Part shown: one piece after another, positions 11,674 through 22,109 of the stretch | How positions within the stretch are numbered: position 1 is the first letter of the stretch | Layout of the letters: the number at the start of each line of letters is the position of its first letter | Source: Isochrysis galbana | Taxonomy: Eukaryota; Haptophyta; Isochrysidales; Isochrysidaceae | DNA length: 64,000 nucleotides | Direction: 5' to 3' | Assembly (NCBI GenBank): GCA_018136815.1 | Contig: CM030931.1 | Location: 9,356,629-9,420,628 of the forward strand | Notes under the pieces: generated by a model | The model's input: only the letters and a program-made list of their open reading frames with translations | Database searches by the model: none | What the model was told of the DNA's origin: nothing | Program-made: the position numbers and the translations under genes

Positions 11674-11876
11674 TTGAGAGCCTGCATGCGCGCCGCGTAT
11701 TGTTGTGTGCGCAGGTCGCGTCGCCGTTCTGCGCTCGTGTATCGGAAGAGCGTGCGCGTGGGTGAGTCCATGTCGACACAGTGAATGATGTCGTATTTTC
11801 CGGGATCGATACCGATCACCGCTAGTTCTGAAAGCGTCAAACCAAACGCATCGCGCAGCTGCTCCTCGTGCAGCAT
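11652..11876 (-). pseudogene. Fanzor (TnpB-like nuclease) RuvC-I fragment
   Basis: The 74-codon frame contains VIGIDPGKYDIIHCVDMD, then TLFRYTSAERRRDLRTQQYA and ARMQALKP. A DPG motif carrying the first RuvC aspartate, followed by an FRYT-x-x-x-RR block, is how I remember the RuvC-I region of Fanzor/OrfB_IS605-like proteins; bacterial TnpB relatives use an RNA guide to cut DNA. A TAG immediately precedes the ATG, and that TAG could instead be a 3' splice site (GAGTCGTAG|ATG). RuvC-II, the zinc ribbon and the final RD motif are not seen, and coding is lost in the 45-bp minisatellite. So this is a fragment or one exon of a decayed gene. Copia and gypsy-type debris on either side fits a mobile origin. 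Family assignment rests on motif memory, not a search. Confidence 0.5.
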
Positions 11877-12144
11877 CTACGACTCCTTTTTCTTTCCAGA
11901 GCTCCAATCGGCGGCGCACTGCCATGTGAGAGCATATTCACGGCGTGCACACGCATCTGGCGGGCGAACACCCAGAGTCTTCCTCCCAGACATCCACCCC
12001 ACTCTCCTCTCCCCCCACAAGCCGCCTGCCGGCCGAAAAAGACGAAGAAGATGAAAATTCAGCCCGCGTAGGGAGTGGGGGGAGCGTTGTAATTGTAATT
12101 GTAACAGTAATAATCAAAAAGAAAACAAATCGCCTGGTCCTCTT

Positions 12145-12445
12145 TTGACGGAACGCGACTTCCCCCCCCCTCCCCGCGCGCGCGTTGTTTTACCCGAAAG
12201 GGGCTTACCCCTAGCGTGGAGCGTGGACTCGAGGAGAGGGCGTGCTGGGGTGCGCAGGTTCGGTGGATCAAGACTAAGACTGGAGGGGGGATATTGTAGA
12301 ATGATAAATATCGAGGGGAAGGGGAGGGGGCGTGCCCCCCCCCCCCCTACCACTCGGACACCTGGCTCGTCAGGCATGGCGGGATTCCGGGACCGAAAAG
12401 TTGTGTCCAATGAGCTAGTGAGGTTGGCTAGGATACAACATTAGA
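12145..12445 (+). repeat. Repeat B, copy 1
   Basis: Shares TTACCCGAAAGGGG, GTGGACTCGAGGAGAGG, CGTGCTGGGGTGCGC, ACCTGGCTCGTCAGGCATGG and GTTGTGTCCAAT with 18332-18584 and 23194-23425. It is about 300 bp, non-coding, and contains a G-run/C-run hairpin in the middle. Confidence 0.85.
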
Positions 12446-13010
12446 TGTTAAAATACGTGTGCGGGATTTCTGATCTTGATATGACTATATCTGGATGTCT
12501 GGATGTCCTCATCTTTTCCTATGGCTATTATTAGAAGGTGCGTGTCTGGATCCGTGGGGTCGCGGGTCGCGGGGTGTGGGTGCGGGCGGCGTCTAGACAA
12601 GAAAAGAGTACAATATTATTGTAGTTGCAGGAGGAGAGTGCTCCCCCCCCCCCCCCCCACTTCACATTCCGCTACATTCACGTATCCACGCCTAACATAG
12701 CAAGTTCCTTAGGATCGGCTGCCAGCTCTCTCTCCTCAGCCCGCTCGATGGCCCAGGACTCCCCCCCCCCCCCCCCCCCCCCCCCGGCCCCCTCCTCTCC
12801 CCCCCGCTCCGCCCCCGCGCCCCGCCCCCACGCGCGCCAGCCCCCCCTCCCCCACCTACGCCCCCCCCACACCCGCTCCCTCTCTCCCCCCCCCCCCCTC
12901 TTCCCCTTCCCTCCCCCTCTCCTCCTCACCCCAACCTCCACCTCTTCCGCCTCCCTCTCTCCCCACTTCCCCCTCTTCCTCCCTTTCTCTCTGCCGCATT
13001 CCGAACCCCA
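12446..13010. other. Upstream region of the TFIIB-like gene
   Basis: From 12645 to 13000 the coding strand is almost entirely C/T, with C runs up to about 22. No TATA-like box or other motif is obvious. Pyrimidine-rich leaders like this precede several genes in the window. Confidence 0.5.
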
Positions 13011-16000
13011 ATGGCTGGCGCTCAGCCTCCTCCCTGCTCCGACTGCGGACGGCGCGACTTTGAGATCGACTCAGAGGCGGGCAAGGCGACCTGCCGATGC
13101 GGTCTCGAGATGGCCTGGAAGAAGCCGGTCAAGCCACCGCGGAAGGGACCACCGCGCATCCAAAAGTGGTATGCTGAGATGTCGAAGCGCCTTGGTGGAG
13201 TCCCCACCTTTGTCATCAAGGACGCGCAGAAGGTCTACTCGGCAGGCATCAAGGACCCGAGCAGACAGGGGTGCACAGACCTAGGTGGGCGCATGCGGCA
13301 TGAAGTTGGGGAGAAGATGGGGGATATAAGACAGGGCAGTGAGGATGGGATGAGTGCTGGAAGGGGTGAGAGTGATGGTGTTGGCGATCTGAGGGAGCGC
13401 TTGGCAGCAGATGTTTGCACTGGTCATGGGCGACGTGCGACTTTCCCCTTTGATGCTGACGACGTGCTTGCTCTAACTCTCGTATTAGGCCTCGCACTCG
13501 CGGCACTGGATCATGCCATGTGCAAGATTGGCGTAATGCGCTCAAAACCCGACCTGCTTGCGGCAACGGCACATCGCGTTGACAACGAGATGCTCATTGC
13601 ATGCTCACGGATTGTGTGCGCACGCTCTCGCGACTCTCTTCCGCATGAAACGCCCACACTCGCGCGGTTCGTCAGCCTCATGTGTGAGGAGCTTAAGCTG
13701 CGAGGAGGTTGGGCAAAGGCGGCGAACGCTGTCGCTGCGCAGGTGGGTTTTCCTGCACGGATCGGAAGCCCTCCCGGTGCTGTCCTCAATCCCAACGGAT
13801 GTGGATGTGGTCATGACTTTCGCTCAGCTTCCGCTTAAGAGCCATCTCTGCAAACCATTGTTGTTGCACATCTGCGAACGCCTTGCAATGAGCGGGGCGA
13901 GTTCTCTTCCGAGACGCCCTATGTTGTGCACTTCACCACATGTCCTGCCTCTAGGTGATGGAGTTGGGCGCGGGTCGTGATACCAGCCCTCTCATTCTCG
14001 CCGCTGCCGTTTGCGTTCTTGTCGTGGAGCGCAATCCGCCCAAAGAAAAGGTTTCGGCACAAACCATCGCCTCTGCCGCCGGGCTGAAGGAGGCAACTCT
14101 TATCGAGTCCTACACGATGGATTTGCTGCCACATCTGCAGGAGCTCTTGAATGCATCCGAGCAGGTAGACACGGCCTGGCGAGGGGCTCCATTTTATGCC
14201 AGAATGTCCTTGCTCCCGACAATACCGATATCATGGCCAGCCGATCCCGCGGGAACGAGGCATTCTACACTTTCCAGTCCTTACTCATTCTACACTTTCC
14301 AGTCCTTACTCATTGGTCTTTGCCCTCGTGCCTCGTAGGCGATCCTTCCTAGCGCGCCAGCAAAGCTTGCAGAGCCTGCGCCTCCGGTACCGGAGAGCGT
14401 GAAGCCCAAGCCCGTAAGCAGACGGCGGAGGGGTGTTGGGCGCGGTAGGGGGGCGGCGAGAGGGGGCAGAGGAGGAGGGGCGGCGATGGGCATCGGCAAC
14501 GGTGCGCAAGGTGAAGGCGCTGTAGACCGGAACTGCGAGCCAGCAGGAGATGATGCAGCTGTTGAGGAGGGCAACGCTGCCCCCGGCGGAGGCACACCTT
14601 GTGTGCACTGTGGAGAGCCTATATTGGAAGGGGGAGGCCCTGAGCTCTGTGCCGATTGTACGGCCGACCAGTGCCACTCGGTGAGCTTCGTCTGGCGCTC
14701 ATGGCCCCAAGAGCGATCTATCTATTATCCACCTCTGCCCGCCTCGCCCGTTTGTCCTCTTGGGCGAACAAGGCAGCTTCCCACCCATGTGACCTCCCGC
14801 TCATGGCTGCACCTTCTTAGCATCGCCTCACCTTCTCTCCCCTCCGCCTTCTGACCCACCGCCCCCCAGCCACAATCTCTCTCCCAAGCCTTACGGCTAT
14901 GTGGCGCAGTGCGTAGTCTCGTGCATTCACGCACGCTTTCCAGCAACACAGCCAACCAACCTTGTCCCGCGCTCCCCGTTTCAGTGCGGCCGTGTCGACC
15001 CGATCGCCACCGACCACCTGCGCCGCTGCTTCGGCTGCATGCGCGAGGCGGTGTTGAGAAGCCGATATGCGCGCCTCGGGTGGCTACCTATGCCGCAACC
15101 AGCTCCTATGTCCCGCGTCCTACAGTCTGCCGCCATGCTTCCATCCCATGTGTCACAACCGCAGCCGCTTGTCCCTGATGCCGCTTGCGTGCCGCCCCAA
15201 TCTGAGACTGCTTCACAGCCACCTCCACCATCTGACACTGCCCGTGCCGCGCCACTGCCGCCAACGGTCGCAGCGCAACCCTCCCCACCCCTGCCGTCCG
15301 CACAAGCGTTGCCCACCCGAATCCAGCCGACGGAAGGGAGCATGCCGCCGCCGCCGCCAATGCCGGCACGCATGACCTCGTTGGAACGACAAAGCAGCTC
15401 TGGGGCTGCCTCGCCCGCTTTCGGGCCCACTCTTAGTGCTTCTCCTAGACAACTGAGCCCGGCTTTGTTGGCCGCTCTAGCACCCGCGGGGATGTTACCG
15501 CCTGCCATCGATATCGGAAGTCCCGCACACGGGGCAGCCGCTGCGCCCATCTTCCCATCCGCCACATCTGCATCTGCTGCTTTGAGCGCTGAATGGGAGA
15601 GGCCAATGAGCACCGAGGAGCTGGCCCAGCTGATGGCATCGCCTTGCCGCCCCCCCACACCGTCGCATGCCCCAGCGCCACCCTACCCGTCTCCCTTTAT
15701 CCTCGGATCAACTTCGCCATCCTCGTCCCCGTGCCCAGACGCAAGGTTTCCACCGCCCCATGTGATACCTCTTGCCCCATCTACACAGCCCATGGACGTC
15801 ACCCCCGTTTCTGTCTCAAGGGCAGGCGGTTCTCAGCAGCCCTTGCCGAGCGACGGCCCACAGGCCTCTCCGCGTTGCCAGCCATCTCCCCCACGAATGA
15901 ATTCTCCCTGGCGGCCATCGACCGACGCGACCTCTCCGGGTCCACTCGGCGCGGCAACATCACTGGAGGCTCAACCTGCGGCACCCCTTGGCGGGGGACC

Positions 16001-16886
16001 GGTTCCAGGAAGTGGGCGGGCGCTTGTCGAATGGGCTCTCGCCACCTCTCGCCATGCCTCGCCCTTCATCGGCGTGCCTCCCTCACCCATTCATCATGCA
16101 TGTTCATCCGCGGTGTCAGCCGCTAACGCTGCTTGGGCCGTCGCGGAGCAGTCTCCATCCAGGGAGGCACCACCGGGCCTATCCTTGCGCACGGCGACGC
16201 ATCCGAGCGCTGGGCTTCCCCTCTCCTTGATCGTTTCAGCGGATGATGCGCCCGCTGCGGCCGTGTTCTCAGATGTCGTGCGCCGATCGCCACGCATCGC
16301 TGCTACATCACCATCGGCAGGCGTCTCGTCGCCGATGCATCTGCACGGCGTGCCGTTGGATCGAACCTGGAGCGACCCGCGCATGTCACCATGTTGGACC
16401 GGGGCTGGCTGTTATAACGGAGCATATGGAGGCAGCTACGCCCCCCTCACCTCGCCCGTCTGCCCGCATGCTCAAGCGGTGGGAGCGACCAATGGTTCGG
16501 ACAGCCCGTCGACGCGCCGGCCGTCGTCTGATCCTCGAGACGGGTCTGCCCCTCCTCACACTGTTCCTCTTGATAGGCCTAGCACCGACCCTCACTACTC
16601 ATTTCGCGCTTCCACGCTTCGCCAGTCACCGAGATTCCATGGCATCGCCTCTCCCTCTCCGCAGCACACAACCAATCGACCTGCATCGGGCCGTGCAGGC
16701 ATCTCTTCAGGCCGAATGCCTCCACCGCCCCCGCGCCCCCGACCCACGGACGGCTTGGCGACAGAGGCCAAACGTCGCAAGCCTAGCCGAGATCCTAATG
16801 CTCCCATGACCGAGGAAGACATCTCCGAATGGCTCGAGCCCGATGTTCACTCCCTCGACCAGCAGTACGGCTCCAACATTCAGTGA
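13011..16886 (+). CDS. TFIIB/BRF-family general transcription factor with long Ser/Pro tail
   Basis: Five exons join in phase: 13011-13284, 13489-13742, 13955-14164, 14339-14680 and 14985-16886, giving 993 residues. The N-terminus has a zinc-ribbon-like CSDCGRRDF...ATCRCGLEM, with C-x-C instead of the usual C-x2-C in the second knuckle. Two cyclin-type folds follow: the first begins RIQKWYAEMSKRLGGVP, and the second contains SPLILAAAVCVLVVE and IASAAGLKEATLIESY, matching the SP.siAAA...vagvse.Ti+..Y signature of repeat 2. An Arg/Gly-rich linker leads to a second Cys-rich module (CVHCGEPI...CADC...CGRV...CFGC, roughly residues 335-395). About 590 low-complexity Ser/Pro/Ala residues end in an acidic tail (MTEEDISEWLEPDVHSLDQQ). 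TFIIB proper is about 320 residues, so the long tail favours a BRF1-like Pol III factor, but no conserved BRF1 homology block is clear. An AATAAA lies at 16902. Confidence 0.7.
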
Positions 16887-17694
16887 GTGTTCTTCCAGTT
16901 TAATAAATCGACCAGGATTGCGACGGGTTCAAACATTCAGTGTGCATGCTGCGAGTTTCAGGGAGACCTGCTATAGTGGTGTGGAGGCATGGAGACATAG
17001 CCAAGCCAGCTAGTTGGCTTCGTGAACGTCTGCGAGCTTGTCTCGGTGTCCGACCGGCCTCGGTTTGGACCGTCTTCGGCGACACAGTCATTGCAAATGA
17101 AGCGTGCACATACACCCTCGTCATCATCTCCCTTTCCCTTCTCGTAGAGCGCCTTCCCTCGCAGTCACAACGCATTCTTGCCCCTAGCAGCGCTCTATTG
17201 CCACACATTGGTCGACTGGGAGTTGATAGGTAAAAATGCTATTGCCATCACTGCCGTACGCCTGCGCAACAGATCTGGGTCAGATCGCCCCATTCTGGGT
17301 GTGCTGCACACTGCGTGCAGACGCGCGACCCTGTGCTTAACCTCTATGCAATGGAACATGACAGCACACGATGAGTTGGGTGAAGCTCTCTCTTGGCTTG
17401 GACTTCTAAAGTCTGCGTTGGCTATCACACTCGCCTACTTCCCGAATTGCCCCTGGCCCTTGCCTTCTGACCGAGTGCAATGATTGAATGATCGTGATCT
17501 ATGGTTGGCTCCTATTAACTCGATGTCTAGTGTCTACTAATTTGGTTCCTGTGCGAATGCTAATGCTTATACTTATACCACTTCCGATGTTAATGCCGGT
17601 GCGAAATGACACAAAGCACAAAGTCGCCCCGCATGTGGCTTTGGGCCTCTGCTGTGTAGCCACGCCCGTACACCCTCTCACTCCGCCCTTAACC
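16887..17694. other. Intergenic
   Basis: Probable 3' UTR then mixed sequence. Short open frames are present but have no recognisable motif. It ends in CTTAACCTTAACC, next to the composite retroposon. Confidence 0.4.
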
Positions 17695-18601
17695 TTAACC
17701 TGCCTTGCAGCAACTAAGTTTATACTTAGTTCGCCCATGGGGGGGCACGAGCCCCCCTCTCTCTCCACTCCTCCCCTGCCATGGGGGAGGAACCACCCAC
17801 TCTCCTGGCACGCCTGATGGTTTGCCAGGAGCACACAGCCCTGCTGACCCATTCCTTTCCCCACAGGCCCGCCTGACTCGCCCGCCCTGGCCTGTCGTGG
17901 CCTGCCCATCCCTCTGACCAGCCCCTCCTCCCCCTGGGCCCCCCTGATCAGGACCCCCCAGCCAGCTCCAGTCGACTGGCAGGGGCTCGAGAGCCAGCGA
18001 GGGAGAGGCAGGAGGGGCCAGGGCCATGCCCCAGCCTCACCTGCCCCCTGAGCTGCGCTCCCAGGCCCCTGCCGGCCTCCTGGGGACCTGAAGAGGGAAG
18101 AGGGGCCGCAGGCGCGCGCCATGGGCCCCCGCCGCAGGGAAGAGAGGAGGAAAAGGGAAGAGGGAGGGGAGGGGGGAGCGGCAGCTCTCCCCTCCGGCAG
18201 ATACGTGTCTTCTCGCCCCGTTTGGGTAAGAGAAGACGGGGGCGCCAGAACTAGGAGGGAAGGGCCGCGGCTCGCCGCGGCCACTCGCTCTTGCGAGGAG
18301 AGATTAGCGTTTCTGGGCTCCTATTCATGAGTGCCCCCCCCCCCCTGCGTTGTTTTTACCCGAAAGGGGTTTTCCCCCAGCGTGGACTCGAGGAGAGGAC
18401 GTGCTGGGGTGCGCGGGGTCGGTGCGTGCACTGGGGGGAGGACAAATATCGAGGGGAGGGGGCAGTGCCCCCTCCCCCCGGTAGCACTCGGACACCTGGC
18501 TCGTCAGGCATGGCGGGATTCCGGGACGGAAAAGTTGTGTCCAATTAGCTAGTAGGGTTGGCTAGGATATAACATTAATTATTTTTAACCTGCCTTGCAG
18601 C
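17695..18601 (-). mobile_element. Composite retroposon A+B with 17-bp target duplication
   Basis: TTAACCTGCCTTGCAGC occurs at 17695-17711 and again at 18585-18601, exactly bounding the insert. The insert starts AACTAAGTTTATACTTAGTT (17712, the terminal hairpin of family A, minus orientation). It carries about 600 bp of family A, then repeat B on the plus strand (18332-18584). A long, exact duplication with one fixed terminus and one variable terminus is typical of target-primed (LINE/SINE-type) insertion. The duplicated site ends in CTTGCAG, like a 3' splice site. Confidence 0.8.
18332..18584 (+). repeat. Repeat B, copy 2 (inside the composite element)
   Basis: Begins GTGCCCC...CTGCGTTG and ends GGTTGGCTAGGATATAACAT. 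Nearly identical in its core to the copies at 12145 and 23194. Confidence 0.85.
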
Positions 18602-18895
18602 GACTCCACTCGTGCTCTACTAAGGGGCTCGGATTTGTTGACGGCGCGAGGCACACACCTCCATTTTAAACACATCACCCATAGACGCATAGGTACATAT
18701 ATCCGGTTTGCGGACAGAGATTGGACGTGCCGCATATGCAAAATGGCGGACGAATCATCCACCCACCTAGGCGAGTGCTCGAAGATCGTCCGCATACTAG
18801 ATACTAGGGACGTAGGGACGCTAGACAAGCTAGCGGCCACGATAGTGGACAAGCAAGCACGTGAAACGACGAAACGAAACCCAACGTACTCATGA
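18602..18895 (+). pseudogene. LINE ORF2 3' end (CCHC zinc knuckle)
   Basis: An open frame runs through TRALLRGSDLLTARGTHLHF, WTCRICKMADESSTHLGECS and KIVRILDTRDVG to a stop at 18893-18895. The C-x2-C-x7-H-x4-C knuckle after a run of basic and aromatic residues is the usual C-terminal end of reverse transcriptase in R1/Jockey-like non-LTR retrotransposons. The upstream RT domain is absent; the A+B composite sits in its place. Confidence 0.6.
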
Positions 18896-19209
18896 GACGC
18901 ACAACGGACTCGAATGCAAAGGCTATACGCCCGCGCCAAGCAAACAGAAGGGCCTGCCCCGAAACCACACTCCGAACCAGGCGCCCAAGGTAGAGCACCT
19001 GGGCCGCACCCCTGATACCGAAGACAAAGGAATGAGGGGGGAAAAGGGAAGAGGTGGAACGAAGGGAAGGAAGGGCGGTGTCGGCGAAGAAGTAGGATGA
19101 CCTAGATCTAGATGTAGTAGGTGTTAGCCCAGAATCTTCGGATTTTTTTCTTCAAAAAATTTGGGGCCCTCATCCTCATGCCGCGCGCCATTTCGCGCGA
19201 AATTTCGCG
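18896..19209. other. Intergenic
   Basis: LINE 3' flank and a short purine-rich run. It includes a palindrome-like TTTCGCGCGAAATTTCGCGA at 19190. No gene seen. Confidence 0.4.
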
Positions 19210-19392
19210 AAAATTAGGTGGGAGAAGGGGTCCACAGGTCCATCCACAAGTGGGCTATACCGGGGGGGCATGCCATAGCTGCCAGATGCCAAGAGCATGG
19301 GTGTTCCTTCCCCATGGCCCATGGCAGGGGAGGAGTGGAGAGGGGGGGGGCTCGTGCCCCCCCCATGGGCGAACTAAGTATAAACTTAGTTG
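19210..19392 (+). repeat. Retroposon family A, copy 3 (5'-truncated)
   Basis: Contains GGCAGGGGAGGAGTGGAGAG, the G8-CTCGTG-C8 hairpin and the perfect terminal AACTAAGTATAAACTTAGTT. Only the last ~180 bp are present. Confidence 0.8.
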
Positions 19393-19660
19393 AGGACGCA
19401 AACGAGAACTAATAACAAGAAAGGCCTTCGCGAAAACAGACGCACTGAAAACCGGTAGCCCGGTGGCGCAGGAGGGAGAAGAGGGCTAGACCACCGGGGA
19501 CCGGGACACGCCGCGCCTGCCGCACCGAAAGCCCCGTCCACCGTGCCCCTGCGTAGTGCACAGGGGGACGAGCCCTGAGGCGGGTGGAGGGGGTGGGAAG
19601 GGACGCGGTCGTGGCTGCGAGAAAGTTTGTGCAAAGTGGCGCGTGTGGTGAGGATATTTA
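19393..19660 (-). repeat. Retroposon family A 5' region, diverged, inverted
   Basis: Similar to 5690-5940 (CCGGTAGCCCGGT, TGCGTAGTGCACAGGGG, GAAAGTTT, GCGTGTGGTGAG). It lies head-on against the 3' end of copy 3, so two insertions meet here. Confidence 0.55.
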
Positions 19661-20096
19661 GAAGTTTTTCATGTACGTACTAGTAAATATATAAAAGTAG
19701 CGGTTGTCAAATTCAACAATTTAACAAAGTGTTGCCAAGCGAGTGGAAACACAAAGAAAGACAATAATTAATCTGACTACCTAAAACAAGCCATGCCCAT
19801 GCCACCAATCTAAGAGAGCATCAGCGCTCATCGCAAACCGAAAAACGCGCTCAAGATGAAAGAAGCCTACGACTGGTACGTGCGAATAGCGACGTGCTTG
19901 GGCCAGAGCGGCGCGAGAGAAGCGCGCGCACCGCACAGATACCAGCAGGCAACGCCACCACAAGAAAGGAGTAGAGTAGAGGGGCACCCGCAGCCAGGAA
20001 TGGGGGGGGGGGTAGGCGAGATTGGGATCGCATCAGACGAGCATGAGAGGCAGCGGGAAAAAGCTAGTACATGAGGATCTACAAGACGGTTTAAAG
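19661..20096. other. Intergenic, 3' of the sigma gene
   Basis: AT-rich near 19670-19790, then mixed. No gene recognised; the right end is probably the sigma gene's 3' UTR. Confidence 0.45.
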
Positions 20097-21491
20097 TCAC
20101 TCGTCGTCACTCGAGTCGTTGAGGTAGTCGCTGAGCTTCTGCGCGCAGCCGGGCGTGCGGAGCTTTTGCAAGGCCTTGGTTTCAATCTGGCGTACGCGCT
20201 CACGCGTGACAGAGAGACCGCGCCCAATCTCCTCAAGCGTGCGGGTCATTCCGTCGTCAAACCCATACCGCATCCGCAGGACGTGCGCCTCGCGCTCCGT
20301 CAGCTTGGTGCGCAACAGCTCCGCAAGGTCCTCGCGCATGAGGGATCGCTCGAGCATGGGCTGCGGCTGCGGCTTTGAATCGGCGAGGCGCGACTGGAGT
20401 GTCGAGCCGGTGCCCCCCCCTGAGTTGGCTTTGTTGCCGTTGATCTGCGTCTCGAAGGAAATGGTCGACACGGCAGCATTGCTGTCGATCTGTCTCAGCT
20501 TCGCGATACTGAGCCCCATGCGAGCAGACAATTCCTCGTCCGTCGGCGCGCGCCCCATGGAGGCGTGGAACTCGCGCCGGTGCTTCCTAAGCGAGTTCAT
20601 CATGTCGTGCATGTGCACGGGCATGCGAATGGTTCGCGATTGGTCAGCGATTGCGCGCGTCATCGACTGTCGGATCCACCAGGTGGCATAGGTCGAAAGG
20701 CGGAAGCCGAGCGACGGGTCGTACTTTTCGGCTGCCTTCATCAGGCCCAGCGAGCCCTCTTGGATGAGGTCCTGCAGTGTGAGCCCCTGGTTCATGTACT
20801 TCTTCGCAATGGAGACGACGAGGCGCAGGTTGGCCGAGACGAGGAGCGACTTTGCACGTTGCATTGCCTCGAGCTCTGAAGTGTACTGCTGAGCGCCACC
20901 CTCAAGCCCCAGGTGCTCCGCGAGCTCGTGCCGCGTCGGATGGCGCTCCAATTCCTCTGCAAGCGCGGCCTCGACCTCGTTCCAATGCAGCAGCTTCTGC
21001 ACGGCGCGTGAGAGCTGGTTCACCTCCTCGGGGCGCAGGAGGCGCTGTTTGCCAATGGAGCGCAGATACCAGCGCATGGAGTCCTCGCCAGCGAGGGCGG
21101 CCCGACCAGGCTTGACACCTGTGCCATCTCCGACGTGCGTCTCCTCGTTGAGCGTCGCCTCGGGCTCGGGATCGAACTGCGGCGCTGCCTCGCCCCTCTG
21201 CCTTGCCTTGATAGCAGCGAAAGCGGCTGTCACGTCTGCGTCAGCGACCGTTGTGGGCTTGGTCCTGCCGTGGCCGATGACGCGATCGGAGGGTGCGAGC
21301 TTGGACGCACCAACCATGCCGGTGTGAACCGTGGCGACAGGCCCTTCCTTGCTCAGCTGCACAGGGAGCTGCGCGAGCTTGGCGGAAGGCGGGCCAGCAG
21401 TGCGAGGGGAGGCGGAGTGGGTCTGCGTGGCGGGCTGGTGGAGTGCGCGCGCGGGCGCGAGGGCGGCAAGCAGGAGAAGCCAGCACAACAT
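20097..21491 (-). CDS. Plastid RNA polymerase sigma-70 factor (nuclear-encoded)
   Basis: Intronless, 464 residues. The start MLCWLLLLAALAPARALHQP is an ER signal peptide, followed by a ~120-residue Ser/Thr/Ala-rich stretch and then the sigma core: the bipartite presequence of complex plastids. Region 1.2 is DSMRWYLRSIGKQRLLRPEE. Region 2 has SANLRLVVSIAKKYMNQGL, LQDLIQEGSLGLMKAAEKYD and FRLSTYATWWIRQSMTRAIA (core binding, -10 recognition and melting). Region 3 is MNSLRKHRREFHASMGRAPT. Region 4 has TLEEIGRGLSVTRERVRQIE (helix-turn-helix for the -35 box). A ~40-residue Gly/Gln/Pro linker separates regions 3 and 4. It should direct plastid-encoded polymerase to bacterial-type promoters in the plastid stroma. 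The phenylalanine often seen at the signal/transit junction in stramenopiles is not present. Confidence 0.95.
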   Translation of the reverse strand: MLCWLLLLAALAPARALHQPATQTHSASPRTAGPPSAKLAQLPVQLSKEGPVATVHTGMVGASKLAPSDRVIGHGRTKPTTVADADVTAAFAAIKARQRGEAAPQFDPEPEATLNEETHVGDGTGVKPGRAALAGEDSMRWYLRSIGKQRLLRPEEVNQLSRAVQKLLHWNEVEAALAEELERHPTRHELAEHLGLEGGAQQYTSELEAMQRAKSLLVSANLRLVVSIAKKYMNQGLTLQDLIQEGSLGLMKAAEKYDPSLGFRLSTYATWWIRQSMTRAIADQSRTIRMPVHMHDMMNSLRKHRREFHASMGRAPTDEELSARMGLSIAKLRQIDSNAAVSTISFETQINGNKANSGGGTGSTLQSRLADSKPQPQPMLERSLMREDLAELLRTKLTEREAHVLRMRYGFDDGMTRTLEEIGRGLSVTRERVRQIETKALQKLRTPGCAQKLSDYLNDSSDDE

Positions 21492-21925
21492 GACTCAGTC
21501 TTGTGGCTGGCGGCGGCGGTGGCGTGGAGGGGTGGGGGAAGGGGGAGGGAGGGAGAGACGGGGGAAAGGAAAGGGGTCGGGGGGCGGGGGGGAGACGCTC
21601 TCCACGCCTCCACTCTTCTGTCGGTCTGAAAGGGGGGATGGGCGGGGGGGGGGGGGGGGCGGATGGGGGGCGGGGGGGAGAGAGAGAGGGAGCGGCCTCG
21701 TGGCCCTCCCCCCCGCGGGTTTCTTCACTGATCTCGTTGCTTTTCTATTCGAGCTTGAGGGCCGTCGCTGGGTGGGGTCTCGCCGTCGTGGCCTCGCGCT
21801 CTGCTGGCGGAAGAAGAGTATATTGTGGGAGAGAGGGAAGAGAAGAAGAAGAGGGAGGCCGGAAGGGGAGCGAGAGCGCCTCTCCCCCTTTCTTCGCCTC
21901 CCGTTACGAGAAGAAAAGGACTGAG

Positions 21926-21962
<37 letters not shown>

Positions 21963-22057
21963 GGCTCGCAGCACAGGGCCACCACGACGAGGGGCTGGGC
22001 CGTTCAAGCGGAGAGAGAGAGAGAGAGGGAGGGAGAGAGAGAGACGGGGGGGGTGGG

Positions 22058-22109
<52 letters not shown>

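Noticed and set aside
14981-15658. Minus-strand 225-codon Gly/Ala-rich frame
   Set aside because: Shadow of the Ser/Pro-rich tail exon of the TFIIB-like gene on the opposite strand.
17686-17700. Telomere-like CCTTAA/CCTTAACC repeat
   Set aside because: Only two short units, explained by the target-site sequence of the adjacent retroposon.
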